Shown: positions 39,370 through 50,482 of the stretch, in pieces | How positions within the stretch are numbered: position 1 is the first letter of the stretch | Layout: the number at the start of each line of letters is the position of its first letter | Assembly: GCA_044225675.1 (NCBI GenBank) | Contig: JBGAIH010000008.1 | Span: 1-64,000, forward strand | From: JACMQX01 sp044225675 | GTDB lineage: Bacteria > Pseudomonadota > Gammaproteobacteria > Burkholderiales > Burkholderiaceae_C | Direction: 5' to 3' | DNA length: 64,000 nt | Notes under the pieces: model-generated | Database searches by the model: none | Told to the model about the DNA's origin: nothing | The model's input: only the letters and a program-made list of their open reading frames with translations | Program-made: the position numbers and the translations under genes

Positions 39370-39853
39370 ACGCGTCCTGACCTGACGCGCTCCCCGACGC
39401 GTCCTGGCCGGAAGGGCCCCGCGACGCGTCCTGGCCGGCCGCGTTGCCCGTCAGGCGCCAGAGCACGAGGCCGGCGCACAGCCACTGCAGCGCATACATG
39501 GCGCTGCCAACGCCGTGCCAGAGCCTGAGGTTCTCGCGGGCCACGATACGTGGCGCCACGCCGAACTCGACCAGCAGCGCGAGCACCAGGCCGGCGAGCA
39601 GGAACATCAGCACACGCGGCGCCCAGGGCACGATCTCGCCCGGGTCGCGGGCGCGTGAGAGCATGAGCAGCAGAATGCCGCAGCCCAGGCTGACCCAGGT
39701 CTGGGCGGTGAACAGGCGCGCCGCCATGCCGCCAGCCATCGCAGGCGTCGGCAGGTTGGCGAACAGCAGCGGCACGACCCAGAAACCCACGGCCGTGAGG
39801 CTGCCCCACCAGAGGGCGGCAGCGAGGACGGCCAGGCGCTGTCGGGACGACAT
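39350..39853 (-). CDS. DUF4149 membrane protein with repeat tail
   Basis: A 167-residue inner-membrane protein with four membrane segments (about residues 7-27, 45-64, 80-100 and 116-134), matching the DUF4149 family (W-W-G-S-L-T-A-V-G-F-W-V-V-P-L-L-F; A-R-E-N-L-R-L-W-H). Function unknown. After the last helix there is a C-terminal tail of three G-Q-D-A-S repeats encoded by a 27-bp tandem repeat. It is convergent with yhbY, overlapping its end, and lies between greA and yhbY as in many Burkholderiales. Confidence 0.85.
   Translation of the reverse strand: MSSRQRLAVLAAALWWGSLTAVGFWVVPLLFANLPTPAMAGGMAARLFTAQTWVSLGCGILLLMLSRARDPGEIVPWAPRVLMFLLAGLVLALLVEFGVAPRIVARENLRLWHGVGSAMYALQWLCAGLVLWRLTGNAAGQDASRGPSGQDASGSASGQDASSPGAS
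39369..39430. repeat. 27-bp tandem repeat with GACGCGTC palindromes
   Basis: The 8-bp palindrome GACGCGTC recurs at 39369-39376, 39396-39403 and 39423-39430, exactly 27 bp apart, with similar flanks (TCCTGGCCGG after two of them). It encodes the nine-residue repeat beginning G-Q-D-A-S in the DUF4149 protein and starts exactly at the yhbY stop. Confidence 0.8.
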
Positions 39854-39870
39854 GCGGCAGAATGAGAACT

Positions 39871-40347
39871 TCAGATGTATGAGACCGCAACGATCTCGTA
39901 ACGCTTGACGCCGCCGGGCGCCTGGAACTCGGCGACGTCGCCCTCGTCCTTGCCGATCAGGGCGCGGGCAATGGGGCTGGACACGTTGAGGAGCCCGAGC
40001 TTGATGTCGGCCTCGTCTTCACCCACGATCTGGTACTTCACCTGCTCGCCGGTGGTCTCTTCCTCCAGCTCGACGGTGGAGCCGAAGACGACCTTGCCGC
40101 CGGCATCGAGCTGGGCCGGGTCGATGATCTGGGCGGCCGAGAGCTTGCCCTCGATCTCCTGGATGCGGCCCTCGATGAAGCCCTGGCGGTCCTTGGCCGC
40201 GTCGTACTCGGCGTTTTCGCTGAGGTCGCCCTGCGCACGGGCCTCGGCAATGGCGTTGATGACCCAGGGGCGGTCCACGGTCTTGAGCTTGTGCAGTTCG
40301 GCCTTGAGCTTCTCGGCGCCGCGCTTGGTGATCGGAATGGTGGCCAT
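39871..40347 (-). CDS. greA: Transcription elongation factor GreA
   Basis: A 158-residue factor that enters the RNA polymerase secondary channel and triggers cleavage of backtracked transcripts. It has the N-terminal coiled coil with the acidic tip D-L-S-E-N-A-E-Y and then A-A-K-D-R-Q, and a C-terminal FKBP-like domain with S-P-I-A-R-A-L-I-G. The start is set at the ATG at 40347 to match GreA length; the frame's upstream extension to 40407 is not conserved. It lies 160 bp after carB, separated by a long hairpin. Confidence 0.95.
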   Translation of the reverse strand: MATIPITKRGAEKLKAELHKLKTVDRPWVINAIAEARAQGDLSENAEYDAAKDRQGFIEGRIQEIEGKLSAAQIIDPAQLDAGGKVVFGSTVELEEETTGEQVKYQIVGEDEADIKLGLLNVSSPIARALIGKDEGDVAEFQAPGGVKRYEIVAVSYI

Positions 40348-40442
40348 GGTGTCTCGAAAAGGTCTTGAAAAAAAGAAAAAGCCGGAAAGCCAAGCCGTCC
40401 GGCGCATGGCCGTAATTTAACCCAAGCTGACCGGGAAATGAA

Positions 40443-40491
40443 CTGGCCCGGTCCCTCTTCAGGCTTTTCGCCTGCAGAGGGGCCGGGCCAG
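40443..40491 (-). terminator. Long GC hairpin between carB and greA
   Basis: A near-continuous 20-bp stem: CTGGCCCGG (40443-40451) with CCGGGCCAG (40483-40491), a T-G pair, CCCTC with GAGGG, then CAGGC with GCCTG around a TTTTC loop. It lies 22 bp after the carB stop but lacks a T-run on the minus strand, so it may be a pause, processing or 3'-protecting element rather than a classic terminator. Confidence 0.55.
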
Positions 40492-40513
40492 CGGGTCGGC
40501 TGCGACGGCCTGC

Positions 40514-43783
<3,270 letters not shown>

Positions 43784-43785
43784 GT

Positions 43786-44961
43786 TCAGTTTTTCTCCGA
43801 CGCTTTGGCCATCAGGGCGGTGAACCTGTCGAACAGGTAGCCGATGTCGTGGGGGCCGGGCGAGGCCTCCGGGTGGCCCTGGAAGCAGAAGGCGGGCCGG
43901 TCGGTGCGGGCCAGACCCTGCAGCGTGTTGTCGAACAGGCTGATGTGGGTGGGCCGCAGGTTGGCCGGCAGGGTTTTCTCGTCCACCGCGAAGCCGTGGT
44001 TCTGGCTCGTGATCGAGACGCGGCCGGTGTCGAGGTCCTTCACCGGGTGATTGGCGCCGTGGTGACCGAACTTCATCTTGAAGGTCTTCGCGCCCGAGGC
44101 GAGCGCCATGATCTGGTGACCCAGGCAGATGCCGAAGGTCGGCAGGCCCGCTTCGATGAGCTCGCGCGTGGCGGCGATGGCGTAGTCGCAGGGCTCCGGA
44201 TCGCCAGGGCCGTTGGAGAGGAACACGCCATCAGGGTTGAGCTTGCGCACCTCGGCAGCGGAGGTCTGCGCGGGCACGACGGTGACGCGGCAGCCGCGCT
44301 CGGCCAGCATGCGCAGGATGTTGCGCTTGACGCCGTAGTCGAAGGCCACGACGTGAAAGCGCCCGCCCGATGCGGTGCCATAGCCTTCGCCGAGCTTCCA
44401 CTCGGTCTGGCTCCATTCGTAGGGCTTGTCCACCGACACGACCTTGGCCAGATCGAGGCCGCTCATGCTCGGGGCGCCACGGGCTGCGGCGATAGCCTGG
44501 TCGATCACCTTCTGCGATGCCGGCTCGCCGGCCGCCAGCGCCACGATGCAGCCGTTCTGGGCGCCGTGGGTGCGCAGCAGGCGGGTGAGCTTGCGGGTGT
44601 CGATGCCGGCGATCGCGACCGTGCCTTCGCGGCTCAGGTAGTCCGAGAGGGTCAGGCTCTTGCGGAAGTTGGAGGCGATGAGCGGCAGGTCGCGGATGAT
44701 GAGGCCTGCGGCATGGACCTTCGAGGCTTCGACGTCTTCCTCATTCACGCCATAGTTGCCGATGTGCGGATACGTGAGCGTCACGATCTGCTGGCAGTAG
44801 CTCGGGTCGGTGAGGATTTCCTGGTAGCCGGTGATGGCGGTGTTGAACACCACCTCGCCGACGGTGGAGCCGGTGGCTCCGATCGAATTGCCGTGAAAGA
44901 CCGTGCCGTCTGCGAGGGCCAGGATGGCCAGGGGCTGGGTTCCCTGTTGAGACAAAAGCAC
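43786..44961 (-). CDS. carA: Carbamoyl phosphate synthase small subunit, GTG start
   Basis: A 391-residue glutaminase subunit supplying ammonia to CarB. The N-terminal domain begins L-L-S-Q-Q-G-T; the class I glutamine amidotransferase domain has the nucleophile Cys279 in G-I-C-L-G-H-Q and the His-Glu pair near H-P-E-A-S-P-G-P. The start is a GTG at 44961, because GGAG lies 6 nt before it and relatives begin L-L-S-Q-Q-G; an upstream ATG at 45003 would add 14 residues not found in relatives. First gene of the carAB operon, with a promoter at 45085-45114. Confidence 0.95.
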   Translation of the reverse strand: MLLSQQGTQPLAILALADGTVFHGNSIGATGSTVGEVVFNTAITGYQEILTDPSYCQQIVTLTYPHIGNYGVNEEDVEASKVHAAGLIIRDLPLIASNFRKSLTLSDYLSREGTVAIAGIDTRKLTRLLRTHGAQNGCIVALAAGEPASQKVIDQAIAAARGAPSMSGLDLAKVVSVDKPYEWSQTEWKLGEGYGTASGGRFHVVAFDYGVKRNILRMLAERGCRVTVVPAQTSAAEVRKLNPDGVFLSNGPGDPEPCDYAIAATRELIEAGLPTFGICLGHQIMALASGAKTFKMKFGHHGANHPVKDLDTGRVSITSQNHGFAVDEKTLPANLRPTHISLFDNTLQGLARTDRPAFCFQGHPEASPGPHDIGYLFDRFTALMAKASEKN

Positions 44962-45084
44962 TGGGTTCTCCGATGGTTGACGGGTACGCCCAAACGCGCT
45001 CAAGAGATGTCTCTCGATTGCTGCTTTTGTTAGGGAGGGGGCTTGAATGCGCTAGGCGTACGGGGGTTTGCGGGAAAGCCCCTG

Positions 45085-45114
45085 ATTATAGCCGAGCGTG
45101 AGCGATGTTTTCAC
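45085..45114 (-). promoter_or_regulatory. Sigma70-type promoter for carAB
   Basis: On the minus strand, GTGAAA (45114-45109, four of six -35 matches) and a perfect TATAAT (45090-45085) are 18 bp apart. This gives a leader of about 115 nt before carA. The -35 box overlaps the stop of the upstream trmH-family gene. Confidence 0.65.
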
Positions 45115-45890
45115 ATAGGCGCAGGCCGCAAAGGCATGGAGGCATGCAGACAGATGGCCGCTGCGGCCGCCACGTTGAGCGACTCCTCGCCCCCAGGCTG
45201 GGCGATGCGCACCGAGGCGCTGGCAAGACCTGCCAGTTCCGTACCGATCCCCTGCCCTTCGTGGCCCATGGCCCAGGCGCACGGGCCTGAAAAGCGCGCC
45301 TCGTGCAGCCACTGCCCTTCGTGCGAGCTGGTCGCCAGAATCGGCACCCTCAGCACGCGCAGGTCGTCGCAGGCAGCGCCCTCGATCAGGCGCAGGCCGA
45401 AGTGCGCGCCCATGCCCGCGCGCAGGACCTTGGCGCTCCACAGTGCAGCAGAGCCCTTGAGCGCGATCACCTGGCGGAAGCCGAATGCGCTGGCGCTGCG
45501 CAGGATGGAGCCCACGTTGCCGGCGTCCTGGACCCGGTCGAGGATGACGGAGGCAGCATCGGGATCGATCGCGGGGACGTCCGGCAGCCCGACCACGAAG
45601 CCCATGCGGGCGGGCGACTCCAGGCCGCTGAGCGAGGCGAACAGCGTGTCGTCCATCGTCACGACGCGCACCGAATCCGGCAGCGGCAGGCCCTGCTCGC
45701 GCCAGGCCGACAGCGAGAACACGGCCTGGGCCGGCTCGACGCCGCGCGCGAGCGCTGCCCGGCAGAGATGGTCTCCTTCGAGCCACACGCGTCCGAGGCG
45801 GCGGTAGGCGGCGTTGTCCTGGACCAGGCGGCGCAGGTCCTTGAGCAGCGCGTTGTCGCGCGAGGTGATGTGCTGCGGACCAGAGGTCAT
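45111..45890 (-). CDS. TrmH/SpoU-family RNA 2'-O-methyltransferase
   Basis: A 259-residue SPOUT methyltransferase: an N-terminal RNA-substrate domain (about 1-95) beginning I-T-S-R-D-N-A-L-L-K-D-L, and a C-terminal knotted domain. The domain's three motifs are V-Q-D-A-G-N-V-G-S-I-L-R (motif 1), G-H-E-G-Q-G-I (motif 2) and I-A-Q-P-G-G-E-E-S-L-N-V-A-A (motif 3). It is similar to RlmB/TsnR-like enzymes, so a 23S rRNA ribose target is likely but unproven. It is the last gene of the long lpx operon; its ATG overlaps the rnhB stop by four bases. Confidence 0.9.
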   Translation of the reverse strand: MTSGPQHITSRDNALLKDLRRLVQDNAAYRRLGRVWLEGDHLCRAALARGVEPAQAVFSLSAWREQGLPLPDSVRVVTMDDTLFASLSGLESPARMGFVVGLPDVPAIDPDAASVILDRVQDAGNVGSILRSASAFGFRQVIALKGSAALWSAKVLRAGMGAHFGLRLIEGAACDDLRVLRVPILATSSHEGQWLHEARFSGPCAWAMGHEGQGIGTELAGLASASVRIAQPGGEESLNVAAAAAICLHASMPLRPAPM

Positions 45891-46531
45891 GATCCGGCCG
45901 GCATGCCGCCCTGGCTGGCCAGCGTCGCGGCCACGGGGCTGAAGTGCCGCCGGTGATGCCGGCAGGCACCGTGCTGCTGCAGTGCGGCCAGATGCTCGCG
46001 CGTGCCATAGCCCTTGTGCGCTGCAAAGCCGTACTGAGGAAACTCCTCGTGCAGCGCCTGGCAGAGCCGGTCGCGATGCACCTTGGCAAGAATGGATGCT
46101 GCCGAGATCGCCTGGACCTTGGCATCGCCGCCCACGATGGCCTCGGCCAGCACGTCCAGCGTGGGCAGACGGTTGCCGTCGACCACGACCTTGGCCGGCT
46201 TCAGGCGCAGGCCCTCGACCGCACGCCGCATCGCCAGCAGCGTGGCCTGGAGGATGTTGAGGTTGTCGATCTCCTCGACAGAGGCTTCGGCGACGGAGCA
46301 GCACAGGGCCTTGGCGCGGATCTCGTCATAGAGGCGATCGCGCTGCAGCGCTGTCAGGGCCTTGGAGTCGGCCAGGCCCGAAATGCGGTGGACGTCGTCG
46401 AGGATCACGGCCGCAGCCACGACCGGGCCGGCCAGTGGCCCCCGCCCCGCTTCGTCCACGCCGGCCACGAGGCCGATCGGATCCCAGGACAGGCAGGCCT
46501 GTTCAGCTTTCAAGAACTTTCTGGATCGCAT
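45887..46531 (-). CDS. rnhB: Ribonuclease HII
   Basis: A 214-residue enzyme that cuts RNA in RNA-DNA hybrids, especially at single ribonucleotides. The catalytic acids are visible in A-G-V-D-E-A-G-R-G-P-L-A-G-P (Asp-Glu), V-V-V-D-G-N and a later H-R-D-R motif. The start is uncertain: the ATG at 46531 overlaps the end of lpxB by 29 bases without a good ribosome site, and a TTG at 46513 is an alternative. Overlap with lpxB upstream and the trmH-family gene downstream indicates tight translational coupling. Confidence 0.93.
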   Translation of the reverse strand: MRSRKFLKAEQACLSWDPIGLVAGVDEAGRGPLAGPVVAAAVILDDVHRISGLADSKALTALQRDRLYDEIRAKALCCSVAEASVEEIDNLNILQATLLAMRRAVEGLRLKPAKVVVDGNRLPTLDVLAEAIVGGDAKVQAISAASILAKVHRDRLCQALHEEFPQYGFAAHKGYGTREHLAALQQHGACRHHRRHFSPVAATLASQGGMPAGS

Positions 46532-47693
46532 CGGTCGCCAGGGCTGCGGTATCGCGCCGCAGTTCATGGTGCAGCTCGGTGAATTTCTGTTGCAAAGCGG
46601 TGATTGTCTCAGGCTGATCGAACCACGCAAGCGTGGTCCGGGCCAGTGCCTCGGGCGTCGCCGCCTCCTGCAGCAGCTCGGGGACCACGAAGTCGCCGCA
46701 CAGGATGTTCGGCAGCCCGACCCAGGGCTGCAGCTTCTTGCGGCGCGTGATGAGCCACGACAGCCCGTTCATGTTGTAGGCGATGACCATCGGCCGCTTG
46801 AAGAGCGCGGCCTCCAGGGTCGCGGTGCCGCTGGCGATCAGGGTGACGTCGCAGGCGGCCAGGACGGTGTGGGACTGCCCGGTCACGATGGTGAGCGCCC
46901 CTCCCGGGCCTTCCCCCGGTCCCTCTGCCAAGCCCGCCTGCCGCGCCGCCTGCCTGATCGCGTCGGCCAGCGCCGGGATGGCGGGCACGACGAACTGCAG
47001 GCCGGGACGCTCGCGGCGCATGAGCCGGGCCGCCTCGAAGAAACGGCGCGCGAGGTACTTCACCTCGGCCGCGCGGCTGCCCGGCAGGAGGGCCACCACC
47101 TGCGCGCCAGGTGGCAGGCCCAGCGCGGCGCGGGCTGCCGCCTTGTCGGGCTCGAGCGGAATCACGTGGGCCAGCGGATGGCCCACATAGGTGGATGCGA
47201 TGCCGTGGCGCGCGAGCAGTTCGGGCTCGAACGGGAAGATGCACAGCACATGGTCGACGCTGCGTCGGATCTTCTCGACCCGTTCGGGCCGCCAGGCCCA
47301 GATCGCCGGACAGATGAAGTGCACGGTCCGGATGCCGGCGGCACGCAGGTCGGCTTCGAGGTCGAGGTTGAAGTCCGGCGCATCGACGCCGACGAACAGG
47401 CGCGTGCCGCCTTCGGCGAGCAGCCGGTCACGCAGCTGGCGGCGGATGCCGACGATTTCGCGGTAGTGCCGCAGCACCTCGACATAGCCGCGCACGGCGA
47501 GCTTCTCGCTGGGCCACAGGGCCTCGAAGCCGCGGCGCGCCATGTGCGGCCCGCCAATGCCGCGCGCCGCAAGGCCGGGCCAGCGTGATCGCAGGCCATC
47601 CAGCAGCAGCCCGGCCAGCAGGTCGCCCGAGGTTTCGCCTGCAACCATGGCGATGCGGGGCTGGCCGGGGGAAGCGGGAGCGGCCTCGCCCAT
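46503..47693 (-). CDS. lpxB: Lipid-A-disaccharide synthase
   Basis: A 396-residue GT-B-type glycosyltransferase that joins UDP-2,3-diacylglucosamine and lipid X into the lipid A disaccharide at the inner membrane. The N-terminal motif A-G-E-T-S-G-D-L is present, along with P-A-I-W-A-W-R, L-L-P-G-S-R and S-G-T-A-T-L-E-A. The start at the ATG at 47693 lies 11 bp after the lpxA stop. Its end overlaps rnhB. Part of the conserved lpxD-fabZ-lpxA-lpxB block. Confidence 0.96.
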   Translation of the reverse strand: MGEAAPASPGQPRIAMVAGETSGDLLAGLLLDGLRSRWPGLAARGIGGPHMARRGFEALWPSEKLAVRGYVEVLRHYREIVGIRRQLRDRLLAEGGTRLFVGVDAPDFNLDLEADLRAAGIRTVHFICPAIWAWRPERVEKIRRSVDHVLCIFPFEPELLARHGIASTYVGHPLAHVIPLEPDKAAARAALGLPPGAQVVALLPGSRAAEVKYLARRFFEAARLMRRERPGLQFVVPAIPALADAIRQAARQAGLAEGPGEGPGGALTIVTGQSHTVLAACDVTLIASGTATLEAALFKRPMVIAYNMNGLSWLITRRKKLQPWVGLPNILCGDFVVPELLQEAATPEALARTTLAWFDQPETITALQQKFTELHHELRRDTAALATDAIQKVLES

Positions 47694-47704
47694 GCTCGGA
47701 TGCG

Positions 47705-48499
47705 TCAGCGCACGATGCCGCGCTGCGGCGACACCCCGTCGAGGAACGACAGCATCATCTGCACGTCGGGCTGGGCCTCGGGCTGCTTGTCGGCGAGCCC
47801 GGCGATGGACTGGCGCGCCTGATCGAGCGTGAGGTCCTCGCGGTAGAGCGCCTTGTGCATGGCCTTGACGGCCGAGATGCGCCCCGCCGAGAAACCGCGC
47901 CGGCGCAGGCCTTCGAAATTCATGGAGCGCGCCTGGGCCGGCTGGCCCTGACTCATGACAAAGGGCGGCTGGTCGGCAAAAAGCAGCGAGCACATGGCCG
48001 TCATGCCATGGGCGCCGATGCGCACGAACTGGTGCACGACCGTGAAGCCGCCCAGAATCACCCAGTCGCCCACTTCCACGTGGCCGGCCAGCTGCGAGTT
48101 GTTGGCGAAGATGGTGTGGTTGCCGACGATGCAGTCATGGGCCAGATGCACGTAGGCCATGATCCAGTTGTCGTCGCCCACGCGGGTGACCGCGCCGCCG
48201 CCAGGCGAGCCGATGTTGAAGGTGCAGAACTCGCGGATCGTGTTGCGGTCGCCGATGATGAGCTCGCACGGCTCGCCGGCGTACTTCTTGTCCTGCGGGA
48301 TCGCGCCCAGCGAATTGAACTGGAAGATGCGGTTGTCGCGGCCGATGGTGGTGTGGCCTTCGATCACGCAGTGCGCGCCGATGGTGGTGCCGGCGCCGAC
48401 CTTCACATGCGGGCCGATGACCGTGTAGGGCCCGACGCTGACGGAGCTGTCCAGCGACGCGGCCGGGTCGATGATCGCGGTAGGATGAATCTGGCCCAA
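47705..48499 (-). CDS. lpxA: UDP-GlcNAc acyltransferase LpxA, TTG start
   Basis: A 264-residue left-handed beta-helix (hexapeptide-repeat) enzyme performing the first step of lipid A synthesis, transfer of a 3-hydroxyacyl chain from ACP to UDP-GlcNAc. The catalytic His121 lies in H-L-A-H-D-C, matching E. coli His125. The start is a TTG at 48499, chosen because GGAGG lies 5 nt upstream and relatives begin near I-H-P-T-A-I-I; the ATG at 48535 would lie inside fabZ. It follows fabZ by 11 bp. Confidence 0.95.
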   Translation of the reverse strand: MGQIHPTAIIDPAASLDSSVSVGPYTVIGPHVKVGAGTTIGAHCVIEGHTTIGRDNRIFQFNSLGAIPQDKKYAGEPCELIIGDRNTIREFCTFNIGSPGGGAVTRVGDDNWIMAYVHLAHDCIVGNHTIFANNSQLAGHVEVGDWVILGGFTVVHQFVRIGAHGMTAMCSLLFADQPPFVMSQGQPAQARSMNFEGLRRRGFSAGRISAVKAMHKALYREDLTLDQARQSIAGLADKQPEAQPDVQMMLSFLDGVSPQRGIVR

Positions 48500-48510
48500 G
48501 CTCGCCTCCG

Positions 48511-48951
48511 TCAGGCGATGCTGCGCATCGTGCACATGAGTTCGGCCTCAACGGCGACGTCCTCGCCCACCTTGGCCCGCGCCTTGAACTTGAAGATGCC
48601 GGCCTTCATGCGGTCGAGGTCCACCTCGAGGATGAGCTGGTCGCCCGGCTCCACCGGCCGCTTGAAGCGGGCGCCATCGATGCCGGCAAAGTAGTAGACC
48701 GTCTTGTCGTCGGGCGTGACGCCAAGCGTCTCGAAAGCCAGCAGCGCAGCCGCCTGGGCCAGCGCTTCGAGCATCAGCACGCCCGGCATGACGGGGCGGT
48801 GCGGAAAGTGGCCGGTGAAAAAGGGCTCGTTCACGCTCACGTTCTTGAGCGCCTTGATGCTCTTGCCCTTCTCGATCGCCAGCACCCGGTCCACCAGGAG
48901 GATCGGATAACGGTGAGGCAACTGCTTGAGGATTTGGTGGATGTCCATCAT
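48511..48951 (-). CDS. fabZ: 3-hydroxyacyl-ACP dehydratase FabZ
   Basis: A 146-residue hot-dog-fold dehydratase of fatty acid synthesis. The active-site His48 is in G-H-F-P-x-x-P and Glu62 in L-E-A-L-A-Q. Its 3-hydroxyacyl-ACP substrates are the same pool used by LpxA and LpxD, whose genes flank it. The ATG at 48951 overlaps the lpxD stop by four bases. Confidence 0.97.
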   Translation of the reverse strand: MMDIHQILKQLPHRYPILLVDRVLAIEKGKSIKALKNVSVNEPFFTGHFPHRPVMPGVLMLEALAQAAALLAFETLGVTPDDKTVYYFAGIDGARFKRPVEPGDQLILEVDLDRMKAGIFKFKARAKVGEDVAVEAELMCTMRSIA

Positions 48952-49940
48952 GACGATTCTTTGTCTTGTGTGATCTGCTCGAGGGCGCGGATGCGATCAC
49001 GCAGGCTGTGGAGCTGCCTGAGCGTGACGGCGTTCTTCTCCCACGCCGCATTGTCGTCGATGGGAAACATGCCGGTGTAGTGGCCGGGTTTGAGGATCGA
49101 GCGCGTCACCACCGAGGCGGCGGAGATGTTGACGCGATCGGCCAGCGTGAGGTGCCCCAGCACGATGGCACCGCCACCCACGGTGCAGTGGGCACCGATG
49201 GTGGCGCTGCCGGCCACACCGACGCAGCCAGCCATGGCCGTGTGCCGGCCCACCCGCACGTTGTGGCCGATCTGCACCAGGTTGTCGAGCTTGACGCCGT
49301 CTTCGATCACCGTGTCGTCGAGCGCACCGCGGTCGATGCAGGTGTTGGCCCCGATCTCGACGTCGTTGCCGATGCGAACGGCGCCGAGCTGTTCGATCTT
49401 CTCCCAGGCGCCGGCATTCGGGGCAAAGCCGAAGCCATCGGCGCCGATGACCACCCCCGGGTGCACGATGCAGCGCTCGCCGATGATGCAGCGCTCGCCC
49501 ACGGTGACGCGCGACGCGAGCACCGTGCCGGCGCCCACGCGGGCGCCGCGCTCGACCACGCAGAGCGGGCCGATGACGGCATCAGCGGCAACCTCGGCCT
49601 GGGGATCGACCACGGCACTTGAATGGATGCGCGGCCGTGGCGCGTTGCCCTCGCCCAGGTGCCGCTTCCACAGCTGGGTGACACGCGCGAAGTAGAGATA
49701 GGGCTCGTCCGTCACGATGCAGGCGCCGCGGCGCTGCGCAGCCTCGCTGAGGGCGGGCGCCACAATGACGCAGGCCGCCCGGGAGGCGGCCAGCTGCGAG
49801 GTGTAACGGGGGTTGCTGAGGAAGCTCAGCGCCTGGGGCGTGGCGGACTCGAGCGTGGCGATCGATTCGATCAGGACGTCAGGGTCGCCATGGAGCTGGC
49901 CACCGAGCGCGTCGACGATCGAACCTAGACGAAGCGCCAC
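48948..49940 (-). CDS. lpxD: UDP-3-O-acylglucosamine N-acyltransferase, GTG start
   Basis: A 330-residue acyltransferase for the third lipid A step. It has an N-terminal uridine-binding domain (1-100), then a hexapeptide-repeat beta-helix with I-G-A-D-G-F-G-F and the catalytic His in L-V-Q-I-G-H-N-V, and a C-terminal helical ACP-binding end. The start is a GTG at 49940, since no ATG is available before conserved sequence; the ribosome signal (AAGG) is close to it and weak, so translation may depend on ompH upstream (21-bp gap). Confidence 0.95.
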   Translation of the reverse strand: MALRLGSIVDALGGQLHGDPDVLIESIATLESATPQALSFLSNPRYTSQLAASRAACVIVAPALSEAAQRRGACIVTDEPYLYFARVTQLWKRHLGEGNAPRPRIHSSAVVDPQAEVAADAVIGPLCVVERGARVGAGTVLASRVTVGERCIIGERCIVHPGVVIGADGFGFAPNAGAWEKIEQLGAVRIGNDVEIGANTCIDRGALDDTVIEDGVKLDNLVQIGHNVRVGRHTAMAGCVGVAGSATIGAHCTVGGGAIVLGHLTLADRVNISAASVVTRSILKPGHYTGMFPIDDNAAWEKNAVTLRQLHSLRDRIRALEQITQDKESS

Positions 49941-49960
49941 ACCTTGCGTGCCACCCGGCC

Positions 49961-50482
49961 TCAGCGGCCGGCGTTCAGCGCCCGGATCACCTTGTCGGTG
50001 ATGTCGTGCTTGGGGTTGATGTAGACGGCTTCCTGGAGGATGACGTCGTACTTCTCGGCCTCGGCAACGCTCTTGACGACCTTGTTGGCGCGCTCGAGCA
50101 CCTGCTGGAGTTCTTCGTTCTTGCGGGAGTTGAGGTCTTCCTGGAACTCGCGGCGCTTGCGCTGGAAGTCGCGGTCCTGCTCGATGAGCTGCTTCTGGCG
50201 GGTGTTGCGCTGGCTTTCGGTCAGCGTGGGGGCCTCGCGCTCGAACTTGTCGGACGCGGCCTTGAGCGCGTTGCCCAGGTCGATCAGGTCCTTGTCCTTC
50301 TTGGCGAACTCCTGCTCGAGCTTGGCCTGGGCCGACTTGGCCATGTTCGCTTCGCGGAAGATGCGGTCGGTGTTGACGAAACCCACGCGGAATTCTTCCG
50401 CCTGGGCCTGGGCATGAGGCAGCCCCAACGCAAGCACGCCCATCACGAGGGCGAGACGGAGTTGGCGGGTCAGGTAATTCAT
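49961..50482 (-). CDS. ompH: OmpH/Skp periplasmic chaperone
   Basis: A 173-residue chaperone that carries unfolded outer-membrane proteins to the Bam complex. It has a signal peptide (residues 1-27, ending A-Q-A), R-V-G-F-V-N-T-D-R-I-F near the mature start, and a long charged coiled coil (about 45-140) forming the tentacles. Its ATG overlaps the bamA stop by one base (TAATG), so bamA and this gene are coupled, as their functions are. Confidence 0.94.
   Translation of the reverse strand: MNYLTRQLRLALVMGVLALGLPHAQAQAEEFRVGFVNTDRIFREANMAKSAQAKLEQEFAKKDKDLIDLGNALKAASDKFEREAPTLTESQRNTRQKQLIEQDRDFQRKRREFQEDLNSRKNEELQQVLERANKVVKSVAEAEKYDVILQEAVYINPKHDITDKVIRALNAGR

Noticed and set aside
44962..45003. 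ATG at 45003 as carA start
   Set aside because: The GTG at 44961 has a GGAG ribosome site and matches relatives; the extra 14 residues are not conserved.
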